From contig JAVLUZ010000151.1 in NCBI GenBank assembly GCA_036768485.1, positions 1,263,885 to 1,327,884 on the forward strand: 64,000 bases of DNA, in the 5' to 3' direction. Source of the DNA: Mermis nigrescens (Eukaryota; Nematoda; Enoplea; Mermithida; Mermithidae). Below are positions 54,596 to 64,000 of the stretch, one piece after another (within the stretch, counting starts at the first letter, position 1; the number at the start of each line of letters is the position of its first letter). The notes below the pieces were generated by a model, which saw only the letters and a program-made list of their open reading frames with translations, did not search any database and was not told where the DNA came from. Made by a program: the position numbers and the translations under genes.

Positions 54596-54789
54596 GCAAT
54601 ACTTGGTTAAGTTAAATATAATGGAAGTGAAGGATTGTAAACTGCGAGCAGGAGCAAACTTAACTAACAGTTCACTTTAAAAAACTCAGGCAAGATCGAT
54701 TGCAGAGCAGAACATAACACATTGGAGTGTTTCAGTTCTAAATGTAGTTGACACGTTGTCACGTTGGCACAATACAAAATCAACCTCAC
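54596..54789. other. Possible 5' flank of the hypothetical exon
   Basis: If 54299-54595 is a first exon, this would be its leader or promoter. No TATA box or start element could be identified with confidence. The last 8 bases are the left TSD of the next element. Confidence 0.25.
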
Positions 54790-55188
54790 CAGTTCCGTAT
54801 CCAGGACTATGCTAAGATGAGGGGGCGGGGAGACTCAACTTAAATTGGTCTATATCTCGGAAAATTCATCGGGACAGCTCGCAAAAACCGCATTTTCCGG
54901 CGTTTTTCGACACGCTCTATTCATTAAGATCATAAAATTCGAACTTATCGAAAAAATTTCTTTCCTCACTCAAAATGCTATAAAAAGTGTTGTTTTTTGG
55001 TCGCGCTTGAGTCAGAATCATGGAAAAATACTTCATATCTGGCGCGAAGCGCCACAAATTTGAAGATTTTACGTCGAGACAGGCAATTTTTCCATATTTC
55101 CGTGCATTATCTAACCTTTCAAAATTTTTTCTGGTCAAGAGGGGGACAGCCGCCCTCCCCCCCACTGCCCTTCCTTAATACGGCCCTG
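54790..55188. mobile_element. hAT-like MITE, CAGTTCCGTATCCAGG ends
   Basis: The left end CAGTTCCGTATCCAGG and the right end CCTTAATACGGCCCTG (inverse CAGGGCCGTATTAAGG) pair at 12 of 16 positions. Flanks AACCTCAC (54782-54789) and AACTCTAC (55189-55196) match at 6 of 8. It contains a reverse-orientation GGCGCGAAGCGCC hairpin at 55041-55053. 399 bp, non-coding. Confidence 0.65.
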
Positions 55189-55478
55189 AACTCTACTGGT
55201 ATAACATCAAAATAACCATTTCATATCGTGTCGTAGCACACCTGCTACATTTGTATTTGATCTGAAAAAATCACTGCCCATCTTATTAGCATCACAAAAG
55301 ACATCGGATTTAGTGGGAGATTGGGTGGGGCTGTTGCGCAAACCTGTTGGTTCAACATAGTGGTTGAGACAAAGTAGCCATGTTCTATAATTAGTTCTTA
55401 CGTTATTTTATTGTTCCTTTCCGAGTTTTTCCTGAGGATGACTTAGCAACGAGTTTTTTCCATGATTTTTTAAACATC
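55189..55478. other. Gene-free stretch
   Basis: No recognised repeat or coding potential between the MITE and the next TATAGTCTGTTTCA-family element. Confidence 0.35.
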
Positions 55479-55679
55479 TATAGTCTATTTCATTCGACTT
55501 TGCTGTTCCGCAAGAATCGGGCTACAAAAGTGGTTTGAAATTTTGATGCGGTCATGCAGCTTACGTCTCCATATGGCTCAGCATACTGTAGAACATAGTG
55601 TTTACCATATTATTTTAAAACATTTTTGTAGTCACTTCAAACTTTTCAAAAACCTCAAAGTTAAATGAAACTGACTATA
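55479..55679. mobile_element. TATAGTCTGTTTCA-family MITE
   Basis: Opens TATAGTCTATTTCATTCGAC, closes GTTAAATGAAACTGACTATA. The inner GGCTACAAAAGTGGTTTG pairs with TTTGTAGTCACTTCAAAC. Same subtype as 15021-15251. Confidence 0.8.
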
Positions 55680-55955
55680 TGTCCAGTTACAATTGTGATA
55701 ACAGAGGGATGGATTATGTGGCACTTATACTTTTTGCGATCAGAAAATTTAATGTCGATTTTTCATTACACTCAATTCAGCTAATATGAAATGGGCTTGT
55801 AAGCATTCTGCTAATGAATAAAAAGTAATTTAAAAATAACTAAATGAAAAATAAAATTAAAATACATTCATTCGCATGAAAGAACCCGTCTCGTTGACCT
55901 CTATAGTCTGTTTAAAAATTTTTGAGATTTTTCCACAGTGAAGTGGTTCGAAGGC
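55680..55955. other. Gene-free stretch with a stray MITE end
   Basis: A single TATAGTCTGTTTAAAAAT end near 55901 has no partner. Otherwise non-coding. Confidence 0.35.
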
Positions 55956-56172
55956 AGTGAGAATTCGGCTATTCGACTTAAGGTCTTTCATCCCATATTG
56001 CATGTTATTTGGCTTTAAACCCCGAGCTTTGGCAGTCGGGGTCAATCTGGCTCTTAGGAGCTGTGAGAGCTTGACCAGCAGCCTCGCGCAAGAAAAATAT
56101 CTATTACGCGCGGAATCGAATTCTGTATTTTGCGCTATGAAGTGAGTGGCAATACCGCTAGACCACTTGGGC
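55956..56172 (-). repeat. Candidate tRNA-derived SINE, copy 2
   Basis: Minus strand: AAGTGGTCTAGCGGTATTGC (A-box-like) and AATTCGATTCCGCGCG (B-box-like) form a tRNA-like head. A body containing CTTGCGCGAGGCTGC and AAAGCCAAATAACATGCAAT follows and is shared with 22403-22605. It lacks terminal inverted repeats. The tail is not obviously poly(A), and no TSD was found. Confidence 0.5.
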
Positions 56173-56425
56173 CCGGTTTCCGAAGGTTAAGCTAACCCCA
56201 GGGTTAAATTCGATAAATTTGTCGAGATGAGGGTTAAATAAATTATCCCGCTTTTCAATGAAGGGGTTAACTTAACCCTCAATGGTTAAATTTAACCCTT
56301 GGGGGTTAACTTAACCCCAGATTTAATTTAACCCTCGGGGGTTAAGTGCGTTGTATATAATATGCATTTCATATCAGTACTTATCTCAGGTTTCCAAATC
56401 AAAGGGTTAAATTACCGGGGTTAAC
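56173..56425. repeat. GGGTTAA-rich block
   Basis: A cluster of GGGGTTAA, TTAACCC and GGGTTAAAT words in both orientations, opening with GGCCCGGTTTCCGAAGGTTA. The two orientations let much of it fold back. It resembles a MITE whose arms are built of short repeats. The right border may be near TTTCCAAATCAAAGGGTTAA at about 56392. Confidence 0.45.
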
Positions 56426-56770
56426 TTTCTTTATTTTCTGTTTTAAAAGTTGACCCTAATGCCGTTCAGGATTATTTCTGCAAACTGTATTGGTATTTCA
56501 CGGTTTGGTATGTACGAGTATAAGAATTCTGAATAGCTTTAAATTTTGTGCTATCGTGAGAAAAAGTGAATTCAATTAGTAACATATTTGATATGAAATA
56601 AAATGCAGATTCAGGAAATTTTGATGTTTTCAATAACACACTGCCATGTCAGGAAATCGTTGATCGTCCAGTTCCAAATTTTTCATTATATAAATTCTGA
56701 GCCCGACTATCGATGATTTCATCATGCATGTTCTATTTCGACTTTGATGATTCTATTCTTAGGATATAAG

Positions 56771-57347
56771 CAAGGGTGGATTTAAGGGGAGCTAGGGGAG
56801 GCGCGTCTTCCCCCCGTTGGTTAAAAACAGTTGGCGAGATAAAGAAAGGATATGTATTTTGCAATAATTTTTGGTCATCGATATCATAATTTCTCAAATT
56901 TAAAACCTATTTATTACACTTATTCACTTTCTGGATCTGAAAGCCATATTTTTGTAATTTTCTTCTATTTTTCAGCATAATCTCTAAAAAAATTTGCGGT
57001 ACGCACTAAATGCTTTAATGTACAAGGGCAGGCAGTAATGAATTATTCGAGTCTCAAAACGTCATTCTGTCGAAATTCCACAAATTTTCCGGGGCTTTGC
57101 GCGGATTTTTAGCTAAAGTTAAAAGAAATATAAGCACTTTTTTGCACAAAATTGTTTGAAATTGTGAAATTTTTAGCAAAAATTCTACGCCAGAAATCAT
57201 TTTGACCAAAAATAGGCAATGTAAAACGGCAAAAACGTTATTCTGCTCGTGAGTAGCGCGGGTTTTAAATTTATTTTTGACTGTTCTGGAAAAAGTTGGG
57301 GTACCGACCGCCTCCTTCCCCTCACAAAAATCCTAGATCCGCGACTG
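56771..57347. mobile_element. GGCGGATCTAGG-type MITE
   Basis: The left end CAAGGGTGGATTTAAGG and the right end CCTAGATCCGCGACTG (inverse CAGTCGCGGATCTAGG) resemble the ends of the 12303-12480 family. The flanks do not form a visible 8-bp duplication. The longer interior (577 bp) contains TTTTCCGGGGCTTTGCGCGG, a damaged hairpin word. Confidence 0.55.
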
Positions 57348-57429
57348 ACTGAATATTATGTAGTATATAAGTAGGTCAAAGTCATTATATCCGTTTCATT
57401 TGACAACCGGTGTAATCGATCGCAAGTAC

Positions 57430-57555
57430 TATGGTCTGTTTCATTTAGCTTTGAGGTTTTTACAAAAAAATTTAAAGCGCCTGAGTGTTTTAAACTAATA
57501 CAATCAATATGATATTCTACAGTATGTCGAATCAAAATTATATGAAACAGACTAT
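57430..57555. mobile_element. TATAGTCTGTTTCA-family MITE, internally deleted
   Basis: Opens TATGGTCTGTTTCATTTAGC, closes ATATGAAACAGACTATA. The body keeps TTTACAAAAAAATTTAAAGC and CAATATGATATTCTACAGTA, so it is a short derivative of the 15021-15251 subtype. Confidence 0.75.
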
Positions 57556-57629
57556 AGTAAATCCAAATAGTCATAGATGCAAAGTGTGCTTGCTCACGCT
57601 CTGATTTTTTCAGATTTTTTCAAATATCG

Positions 57630-58770
57630 ATTGGTTGTGTGCAATGCAAACTATCAATCAGCTAGGCCCTAACTACAAATGCATTGCAATGCATAGGTAC
57701 ACGAATGCTCGCACATTGAATGCATGAAGTATTTGACCCTCGTGAGGTCAATTCAATAACCCTTGGCCTCAATCGCATTGCATAAGTACATGTCGAATGC
57801 GAGTAAATTCTAACAATTTAATAAGTAAAAGAACAATTACATGAACTGGCGAATAAAAAGGGGGAGAAGGTTGAGTAGCCATTGAGTTGAAATAAACGTG
57901 ATTAAATTGAATTAAAACGGGGAGTTAAATCAGTCTAGAATGAGGGGTTACACGATGAGTTGAATGGTGGGTGAATGGTGAGTGAGTACGGAGCGTGCCT
58001 ATGAACGCACTCGGAAATCCACTAAGCCCGAAAACTTTCGCTATTGAAAATGAACCGCCAAAATGCTTGCGCACCGTATTTTTATAGTGGTGAGTTTTAG
58101 AGGTTGGGCCAACGAAAAGTATTGACAACGTGTTTTAAGCAATTCACATACTTCTGGGGGCGGGCCAGCAAAACGATAACGGAAACGGACTTTATGCGTT
58201 TTAGGTAGCTCGAATGTAGAAATATGGCTCAGAGTATACTGTGGGAGTTAAGCGTGCGGTTTGAGGGTTGGGCCGACAAGAAGCATTAAAACATGTTTCG
58301 TGCATTTCAATTAGCTTGAGCGTAGAGATGTGGTTTAGAGCATACTGTATGGCCTAAAAGTTCTCATGACCAAAAGTGGACGTGGCGGCGAGTTGGCGGG
58401 CCTAGCTATCAAAAATATGATTTTATCTAAATGCATTTTCGCGTATCTGTGAGAGAAAGCATTTTTTGTGGTATTGAGCTTTACGTACTTTCTATTGAGG
58501 TTGAGTTTTTTCGGAGAACAAACACGGCAAACTGATTGACGTTTCGAACCAAAAATAAGATTTTGAATATTTTTATCGGTGTTTATGGAAATAGGGGATA
58601 GGTTGGGGTGGTCAAATGGCGTCGAGTTTTTACATAAAAAACTGAGTTGAGAATTAGAAATGAGGTTCGGAAAATGCGTGTTAAATGTAAACGTTGGAAA
58701 TAACAGCAAAGAGAGTAGGTATAGTTGGATTCAGATAGAGAGTAATTAAGTAAATTAAAACGGCATTACA
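57630..58770 (-). repeat. 3' LTR of the Ty3/Gypsy element (lower border uncertain)
   Basis: On the minus strand the LTR begins TGTAATGCCG immediately after the polypurine tract (58770 downward). A TATA-like CTATAAAAATACGG lies at about 58075-58088, and sequence after it would be R/U5. The far border cannot be fixed because the other LTR is outside the window; an inverted match TGTAATCG at 57411 is an alternative. It contains an internal direct repeat (see findings). Confidence 0.5.
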
Positions 58771-58801
58771 TTTCTTCCCCTGTTTTTCTTTTTTTTTTTT
58801 T
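58771..58801 (-). other. Polypurine tract of the Gypsy element
   Basis: Read on the minus strand this is a run of A and G with one C (AAAAGAAAAACAGGGGAAG) directly preceding TGTAATG, the expected plus-strand primer and LTR start of a Ty3/Gypsy retrotransposon. Confidence 0.65.
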
Positions 58802-58872
58802 GACGGAGGTAGGGCTACTCATCCTTACGTTTCAAGGTACAAGAATAATTAAACACAAAAATGATTCACTTA

Positions 58873-60156
58873 TCATTCGTTGCGGGGGCATCCGGCGTTC
58901 TTGTAGGCGAGTGGTGGCGGCATGCGAGCTTTTGGGGCTCCTGGTGGAACGCGTTGGACCATACGAGTGGCAACATAGTTGCCTAAACGATTATACAATA
59001 ATTCGAAATATTGTGCGTCGACGTGGCCAAATCCCTGCACGAGTAGGTCATAGGTGGCTTCCATGAAGGTAGCATATTGCTGGTTCGACCACATGCGATT
59101 TGGCGGAAATGTAGACGAGATGTTGACTTTGATCGTGGCGAGAAGCTCGGAAAATTCAGCTTCGATTTGTTGCTGACGTTGACCTTTGGGGACCATCTGA
59201 GACGCGCTGGACAGCTGGCGTGGTGGGGCGATGTTCAGGGTCAAGAGACTTTGGGGGGCGCTCTGGATTGGTTTGGGTCGGGCGGATGGTTGGGCTTCAT
59301 CCAGGTTAGGAGGCTGGGGGTCCGTGGGAGTCTGAGTTTCGCTCGTTTTGAGTTGGAAGGTGAGCACTAGCGGAAACCCATGGTTTTGCGATGATAATTC
59401 GACGTAGGCCAATACGTCGAGTGTGGCGATGATGCGTCGAACTCCCGCGACGTCAATTGTAGGATCAGAGAATGTGTAATCCCACGGCGATTGGCCGAAG
59501 TAGAAACAACTCGCTTCGATGATGTTTGTCGGGTGTTTGTCGTTTTTCTGGTTGAGCGCGAAAAGGACTTCCGCCACGTCAATCGTTACGCCAATTTTCT
59601 GCAATGAGCGATTGACAGCTGCCAGGCGCGCAATTTCGTGGGCCGAGTTAAACCAGATTGTGACGTTTTGACGCTGGAGAAGGAATTCGCTAAGCAAAGC
59701 CGGAATGCCTTTGAGCTGCTCCAAGTCGAAAATTACCAGAAACCCGTTAGGTCGCAGCACGTAAATGAAATCGATTGCACCGTCGTCAGGGTTGGTTGTG
59801 CGCTTACCCGTTGCGATTCCAAAAACGTTGGAATAGGCGCCTATTGAATCAGTGAATATGCAAAAAGCCGTGGCGCAAGTGATCTTCGAAGGGCAGAGGT
59901 ACGAGCTGATGTCGAATGGGTGGTGGTGGAATTGAGTTAACCATTGGTCATAGAAGGGGCTGAGAACGTCGTGAGGCGATTGGGGGCTGGAGGGCGTGGT
60001 ATTTTGAGCGCTTTTAAATGATTTTGAAGTGGGGGACGGTGACGGAGTCTGTCGTTTCCAATTTTCGGTTGCTTCTCCATCATTTTCGGACGTCTGGGGG
60101 TTGGGGCTTTGGTTGCGGGTTGATGACATGGGGTCGGACTGTATGCTGTTCGACAT
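58873..60156 (-). CDS. Extra ORF downstream of pol; DEDD-exonuclease-like, not an envelope
   Basis: An intact 427-codon frame in the position of a third ORF. There is no signal peptide or transmembrane segment and no cysteine pattern of a fusion protein, so it is not an envelope. Residues 1-65 are Ser/Pro/Gln-rich. Residues 92-255 follow the order seen in RNase D/EXD1-like 3'-5' exonucleases: strands at 95-145 ending VIFDLEQL, a helix GIPALLSEFLL, then TIWFNSAHEIARL (motif II position with E174 for D), GVTIDVAEVL, and RIIATLDVLAYVEL near D247 (motif III, Tyr replaced by Ile). The first motif is not clear. Residues 256-325 are Pro/Gln-rich and the end is KARMPPPLAY. Catalysis looks lost or altered. 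The fold assignment is my inference from pattern. Confidence 0.55.
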   Translation of the reverse strand: MSNSIQSDPMSSTRNQSPNPQTSENDGEATENWKRQTPSPSPTSKSFKSAQNTTPSSPQSPHDVLSPFYDQWLTQFHHHPFDISSYLCPSKITCATAFCIFTDSIGAYSNVFGIATGKRTTNPDDGAIDFIYVLRPNGFLVIFDLEQLKGIPALLSEFLLQRQNVTIWFNSAHEIARLAAVNRSLQKIGVTIDVAEVLFALNQKNDKHPTNIIEASCFYFGQSPWDYTFSDPTIDVAGVRRIIATLDVLAYVELSSQNHGFPLVLTFQLKTSETQTPTDPQPPNLDEAQPSARPKPIQSAPQSLLTLNIAPPRQLSSASQMVPKGQRQQQIEAEFSELLATIKVNISSTFPPNRMWSNQQYATFMEATYDLLVQGFGHVDAQYFELLYNRLGNYVATRMVQRVPPGAPKARMPPPLAYKNAGCPRNE

Positions 60157-60484
<328 letters not shown>

Positions 60485-62578
60485 TTATGAGCGAGGGCGT
60501 AAATTGTAAACATGGGTAGGTGCAGTTTGTGGGGCAGTGGGTGGCGTTTTAGATATTTTAGCTTTAGAGGTTCCATTGAGAACCGCATTTTTAGTTTTCT
60601 TGAGCCGATTCACATGGACCCATTCCGATTTTAAGGTACGATCAGAGATTGGTCTGATAAAAACATTTGGATACGAAATTTGCATAATCTCATAAGGACC
60701 AATCCAAGGGTGTAAAAATTTTGAAGTTTGTCCTATTTTTAGAGCTGGGGAGAATTTAAAAACGAGATTTCCGATTTCGTGTTTGATTTCATTAGCCTTT
60801 TTATCATAGTGGATTTTTTGAGTAATTTGAGAATTTGAAATGTGGGTACGTGCAGCTTCCCAGGCAGCATTTAGGAGGCGAGAGACTTCAGTGCTATAAT
60901 CAGAGAGATCGATGCGATAAATAGATGTCGTGAGTTTATTTTGAATGGTGGTTTCGACTGGCAAACGTGGTTGGCGACCATAAAGCAAATAAAACGGTGA
61001 AAATTGAGTGGATGCTTGTTTTGATGTGTTATATGCGAAAATCGCGAATGGGAGAAATTTATCCCAATCAGTATGAGTTGGATTAATATACATGGAAAGC
61101 ATGCTAGCGAGAGTTTTATTAAAACGTTCGACTAATCCGTCTGTTTGGGGGTGGTAGGGTGTGGTTTTAATCTTTTTGGTATCACAGAGAGTACAAATTT
61201 CATTAAAAAGTTCGGACATATAATTTGAACCTTGGTCGGAGAGTAGCTGCAAAGGAGCTCCATGTCGTAGAATAATTTCACTGAGAAAGCATTTTGCAAC
61301 AGTTTTTGCGAGAGTGTTTGGTATGGCACATGCGGCTGTGTATTTCGTGAGATATTCAGTAAAAACAATTATATAGCGATTGCCATTTTCGGTCATTGGA
61401 AGGGGTCCCAAAATATCAGTTGCTACTCTATCAAATGGTCCGTGAACTGGGATCGGATTGAGAGTGGCTCGAGTCGGATGTGGGGGTGATTTTCGAGTTA
61501 AACAGTCGACACATTTTTCACAATGAGTTTTTACGTCAAAATACATACGGGGCCAGAAAAAACGTTCTTTAAGCTTGGAGTACGTTTTCTTGAAACCTAA
61601 GTGGCCAGCATAAATGCTATCGTGAAATTCGCAGATAAATTTTTGACGAAGGGATTGAGGTACTACGGGTAGGTGTTCGGGAGGGGAGTGCTTTTGGTGA
61701 CTGATAAAGCAGAGAGTATCGTCTATATAATCGAATTTATGGCTAATCATGGCGATGCGGCGCGCTGATTTATCATCATCAGGTAATTCACCGTGCAGAA
61801 GGAAAGCGATTAGAGATGCGCAAAAATTATCAGTTTGCTGATTGTTTTGAAAATTATCTGAGAGATTGGTGTTATTTAGCGTAGCAGCGGAGAGATAGCA
61901 TGGCAAACGTGAAAGTGCATCTGCATTTGCATGTTTTTTTCCGGGTCTGTGGCGAATTTCAAAATCATATTCTTGGAGAGCTAAACCCCAGCGAGCAATG
62001 CGAGGTGATGGGTTTGGTTTTTTGAGTATATATTGAAGTGCAGCGTGATCAGTGACAATTATAATTTTCTGTTGATAAATAAAGGAACGGAAATATTTAA
62101 TTGCCCAAACTACAGCAAGGGCCTCCTGCTCGAAAACGGGGTAGTTGCGTTCAGCTGCATTAAGAGTTCGACTAGCATAGGCAATAGGGTGGTCTTTTCC
62201 ATGGTGTTCTTGGGCAAGTATGGCTCCGATACCTTGGCCTGATGCATCAGTTTGGATAATAAAAGGTTTTGAGAAATCGGGGAAAACCAAAACTGGTGCG
62301 GAAGTGAGAGCGTTTTTGAGATTTTCAAATGCTTTTTGACATAAATCGGACCAAACGAATTTTTTATCCTTTTTGAGGAGATCGTAGAGACAAGAAGCGA
62401 TTAATGAGAAGTTGTGAATAAAACGGCGATAATATCCGGCGATTCCAAGAAAACTTTTGATTTTTTCTGCGATTTGTAGGAGCAGGGAAATCTGTGATGG
62501 ATGAAACTTTTTGGGGGTCAGGTGAGATTCCGGACTCTGAGATGACATACCCCAAATATGAAACTGAGCGTTGAGCAA
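60485..62578 (-). pseudogene. pol: Gypsy pol: RT C-terminal end, RNase H, integrase
   Basis: 697 codons; the true frame joins upstream RT text through a frameshift near 62470, so about the first 38 residues are out of frame. FLGIAGYYRRFI (43-54) is the RT/RNase H connection. RNase H: TDASGQG with D111, E152, VTDHAAL with D177, and NADALSR with D220. Integrase zinc finger: H319, H326, C356, C359. Integrase core D388 (ATDIL), D448 (LSDQGSNY) and E484 (GLVERFN), giving D,D-35-E spacing. The C-terminus reads VYNLRPRS. The domain order places it in Ty3/Gypsy. This segment itself is uninterrupted. Confidence 0.9.
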
Positions 62579-62685
62579 ATTTACATTTTTCTAGACGTAG
62601 TTTTAATCCAGCGGATTTGAGTTTTGATAAGATGATTTCGATTCGCTTAAAATGTTCTTCGAGCGTATGACTAAAAATTAGAATA

Positions 62686-63009
62686 TCATCGAGGTATACG
62701 AGACAAATTTCCCATTGTAGGCCAGAAAGTAAGAAGGTCCATTAAGCGCTGAAATGTGGCGGGTGCATTGCAAAGGCCGAAGGGGAGAACTTTAAATTCA
62801 TAGAGACCGTTATATGTGATGAAGGCGGTTTTCTCTTGAGATTGCGGGTCAAGAGGGATCTGCCAGTATCCCCATGCTTGATCAAGAGTCGTGAAATATG
62901 CGCAATTATTGAGTGTTTCAAGAATGTCATCTATGCGGGGAAGGGGGTAGGAATCCTTTTTAGTGACAGAGTTCAATTTTCTATAATCAACACAAAAACG
63001 GAAAGCCAC
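62686..63009 (-). pseudogene. pol: Gypsy pol: central reverse transcriptase, frameshifted
   Basis: 107 codons with RFCVDYRKLN (RT motif 1), YPLPRIDD, FTTLDQAWGYWQIPL (motif A; here DQAWGYWQI, with D, Q and GYWQI kept) and LPFGLCNAPATFQRLMD (motif B). The frame then shifts near 62730, and the catalytic YLDD lies just downstream in another phase at about 62690-62705. A second shift near 62998 separates it from the protease end. Confidence 0.85.
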
Positions 63010-64000
63010 CAGTTTTCTTCGGGACTAAAACAATTGGGCTGGCCCATGGGCTTTGAGAGGGTTGGATAACATTTTGATCTAACATTTTCTTAATTTCAGT
63101 ATCTATGGTTTCACGCTGATTATGAGGGACGCGATAAGATTGTTGTTTTATGGGTTTAGCGGAATCGGTATCGATACGATGAGTGACGAGGTTCGTTCTG
63201 CCTAGTTCACCATCATTATTAACAAAAATATCAGAAAATTTTGACAGGAGTTTTGAGAGTTGTGACTTTTCAGAGTCAGAAATTTGAGGATTACCAGGAA
63301 TTTCAGAGAAATTTGGGTTTTGAGCGTTTTTGAATGTTTTCGGTTCGTTTTCAAATGTGGGAGGGTTAAACTTTCTAATTTGGCCTAACGTTGTACCGGC
63401 ATAAAGTACAAGGGGTGCACGATGTTCTAGATTTAAAATGCTGATGGGTATTTGCGATTCATGAGGAGTTAAAAGCGAACAGCTTAATTGAGCGCGATGT
63501 TTGGTGGAAAAATTATTGGCGGGTTCAAATAATATATTTTGCACAGTATCATATGGAGGCAAAATAGGTACATACGTAATATGCATGCTTCGTGGGGGTA
63601 TGGTTATTTGATTAGGGAGTCTTATAATTCCACGAAGAGCGTCAGAAATTCGGAGTGATTCAACTAAAGGAATGGAGTTGGGGCCTATTTTCACTATTCC
63701 TTTATGCCAATTCAGTGTCATAGTGGGAAAGCGGCAAAAATAATCGTTTCCAAGTATGAGATTGATTGGACAATTTTCAACAACGTGGGCTCTCAAAAAT
63801 TCGAAATTTTTGGGATTAAAGTGTTTACATAAGTCTACATGGATCCAGACAGCACCTAATACACGAGATTCAAAACCAGCGGCTTGAGTGATCGATTTAA
63901 TAGGAGATGATATTATCTTAAGCTTCAGCTTTTCTACAGTAGCTTTTGAAATGAGTGTGATTTCGGATCCCGTATCAATCATTGCATTGAGAGTATTAAA
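62987..64000 (-). pseudogene. pol: Gypsy pol: protease and start of reverse transcriptase (continues past the window)
   Basis: The frame is open beyond the right edge. IDTGSEITLI near its visible start is the aspartic protease active site (D-T-G), and NLILGNDYF about 70-80 residues on is the second protease landmark. The later part holds KQQSYRVPHNQRETIDTEI and NVIQPSQSPWASPIVLVPKK, the N-terminus of Ty3/Gypsy reverse transcriptase. It runs out of frame at about 62998. gag and the 5' LTR must lie outside the window. Confidence 0.88.

Noticed and set aside
56173..56425. Interstitial telomere repeats
   Set aside because: GGGTTAA words are not the common insect TTAGG array, occur in both orientations and are irregularly spaced.
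58335..58709. 124-codon minus-strand frame in the LTR
   Set aside because: It lies within the LTR upstream of the TATA-like box, has no domain, and overlaps repeated U3 sequence.
58873..60156. Envelope gene in the third-ORF position
   Set aside because: There is no signal peptide, transmembrane segment, cleavage site or cysteine pattern; the protein is soluble-looking with low-complexity ends.

Overview
This 64-kb window looks like A+T-rich, repeat-saturated eukaryotic nuclear DNA, most likely from an arthropod and probably an insect. The reasons are a Penelope-like element with a GIY-YIG endonuclease, a Ty3/Gypsy element, many short non-autonomous DNA transposons with clean target-site duplications (TSDs), no long host gene, and one isolated exon with good splice signals that resembles part of an insect gustatory receptor. 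The species cannot be named from the sequence. There is no bacterial-type gene organisation.

Layout. 1-10 kb: short dispersed repeats, two hAT-like elements with 8-bp TSDs (5765-6614, 6992-7434), several copies of a small 'CACACCTGGGC' family, and an array of the palindrome GTCGGCGATATCGCCGAC. 10.1-14.6 kb: copy A (inverted) of a 4.5-kb repeat whose other copies lie at 22.9-27.5 (B), 30.7-36.3 (C, diverged and interrupted) and 39.5-44.05 kb (D). Each copy has a foldback block at one end, a hairpin at the other, and many TGTAAACTTTACA palindromes inside. 14.7-22.6 kb: a second palindrome array, a back-to-back pair of tRNA-bearing elements, a candidate 3.2-kb element with CTTGTAAG-like subterminal words, and a possible LTR with primer-binding site. 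32.5-34.7 kb: a hAT element that itself carries another element with a 9-bp TSD. 36-39 kb: a Penelope endonuclease fragment, more CACACCTGGGC copies and a mariner-like MITE.

45-57 kb holds the only two candidate host exons (45362-45689 and 54299-54595, both minus strand), a direct duplication at 46.2-47.0 kb, and a 2.3-kb foldback-type transposon (48060-50370). Its ends are inverted arrays of a 12-15 bp minisatellite, it has a 10-bp TSD, and the uninterrupted target is visible elsewhere in the window. A decayed Penelope-like element follows at 51.1-53.6 kb.

57.6-64 kb is the 3' part of a minus-strand Ty3/Gypsy retrotransposon. It comprises protease, a frameshifted reverse transcriptase, RNase H and integrase, then a 100-bp ATT microsatellite, then an extra intact 427-codon ORF that is not an envelope and looks distantly like a DEDD 3'-5' exonuclease, then a polypurine tract and LTR. 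The strongest candidates for something undescribed are this extra ORF, the foldback element, the 4.5-kb palindrome-rich repeat and the GTCGGCGATATCGCCGAC arrays. All boundaries and relationships were read by eye.
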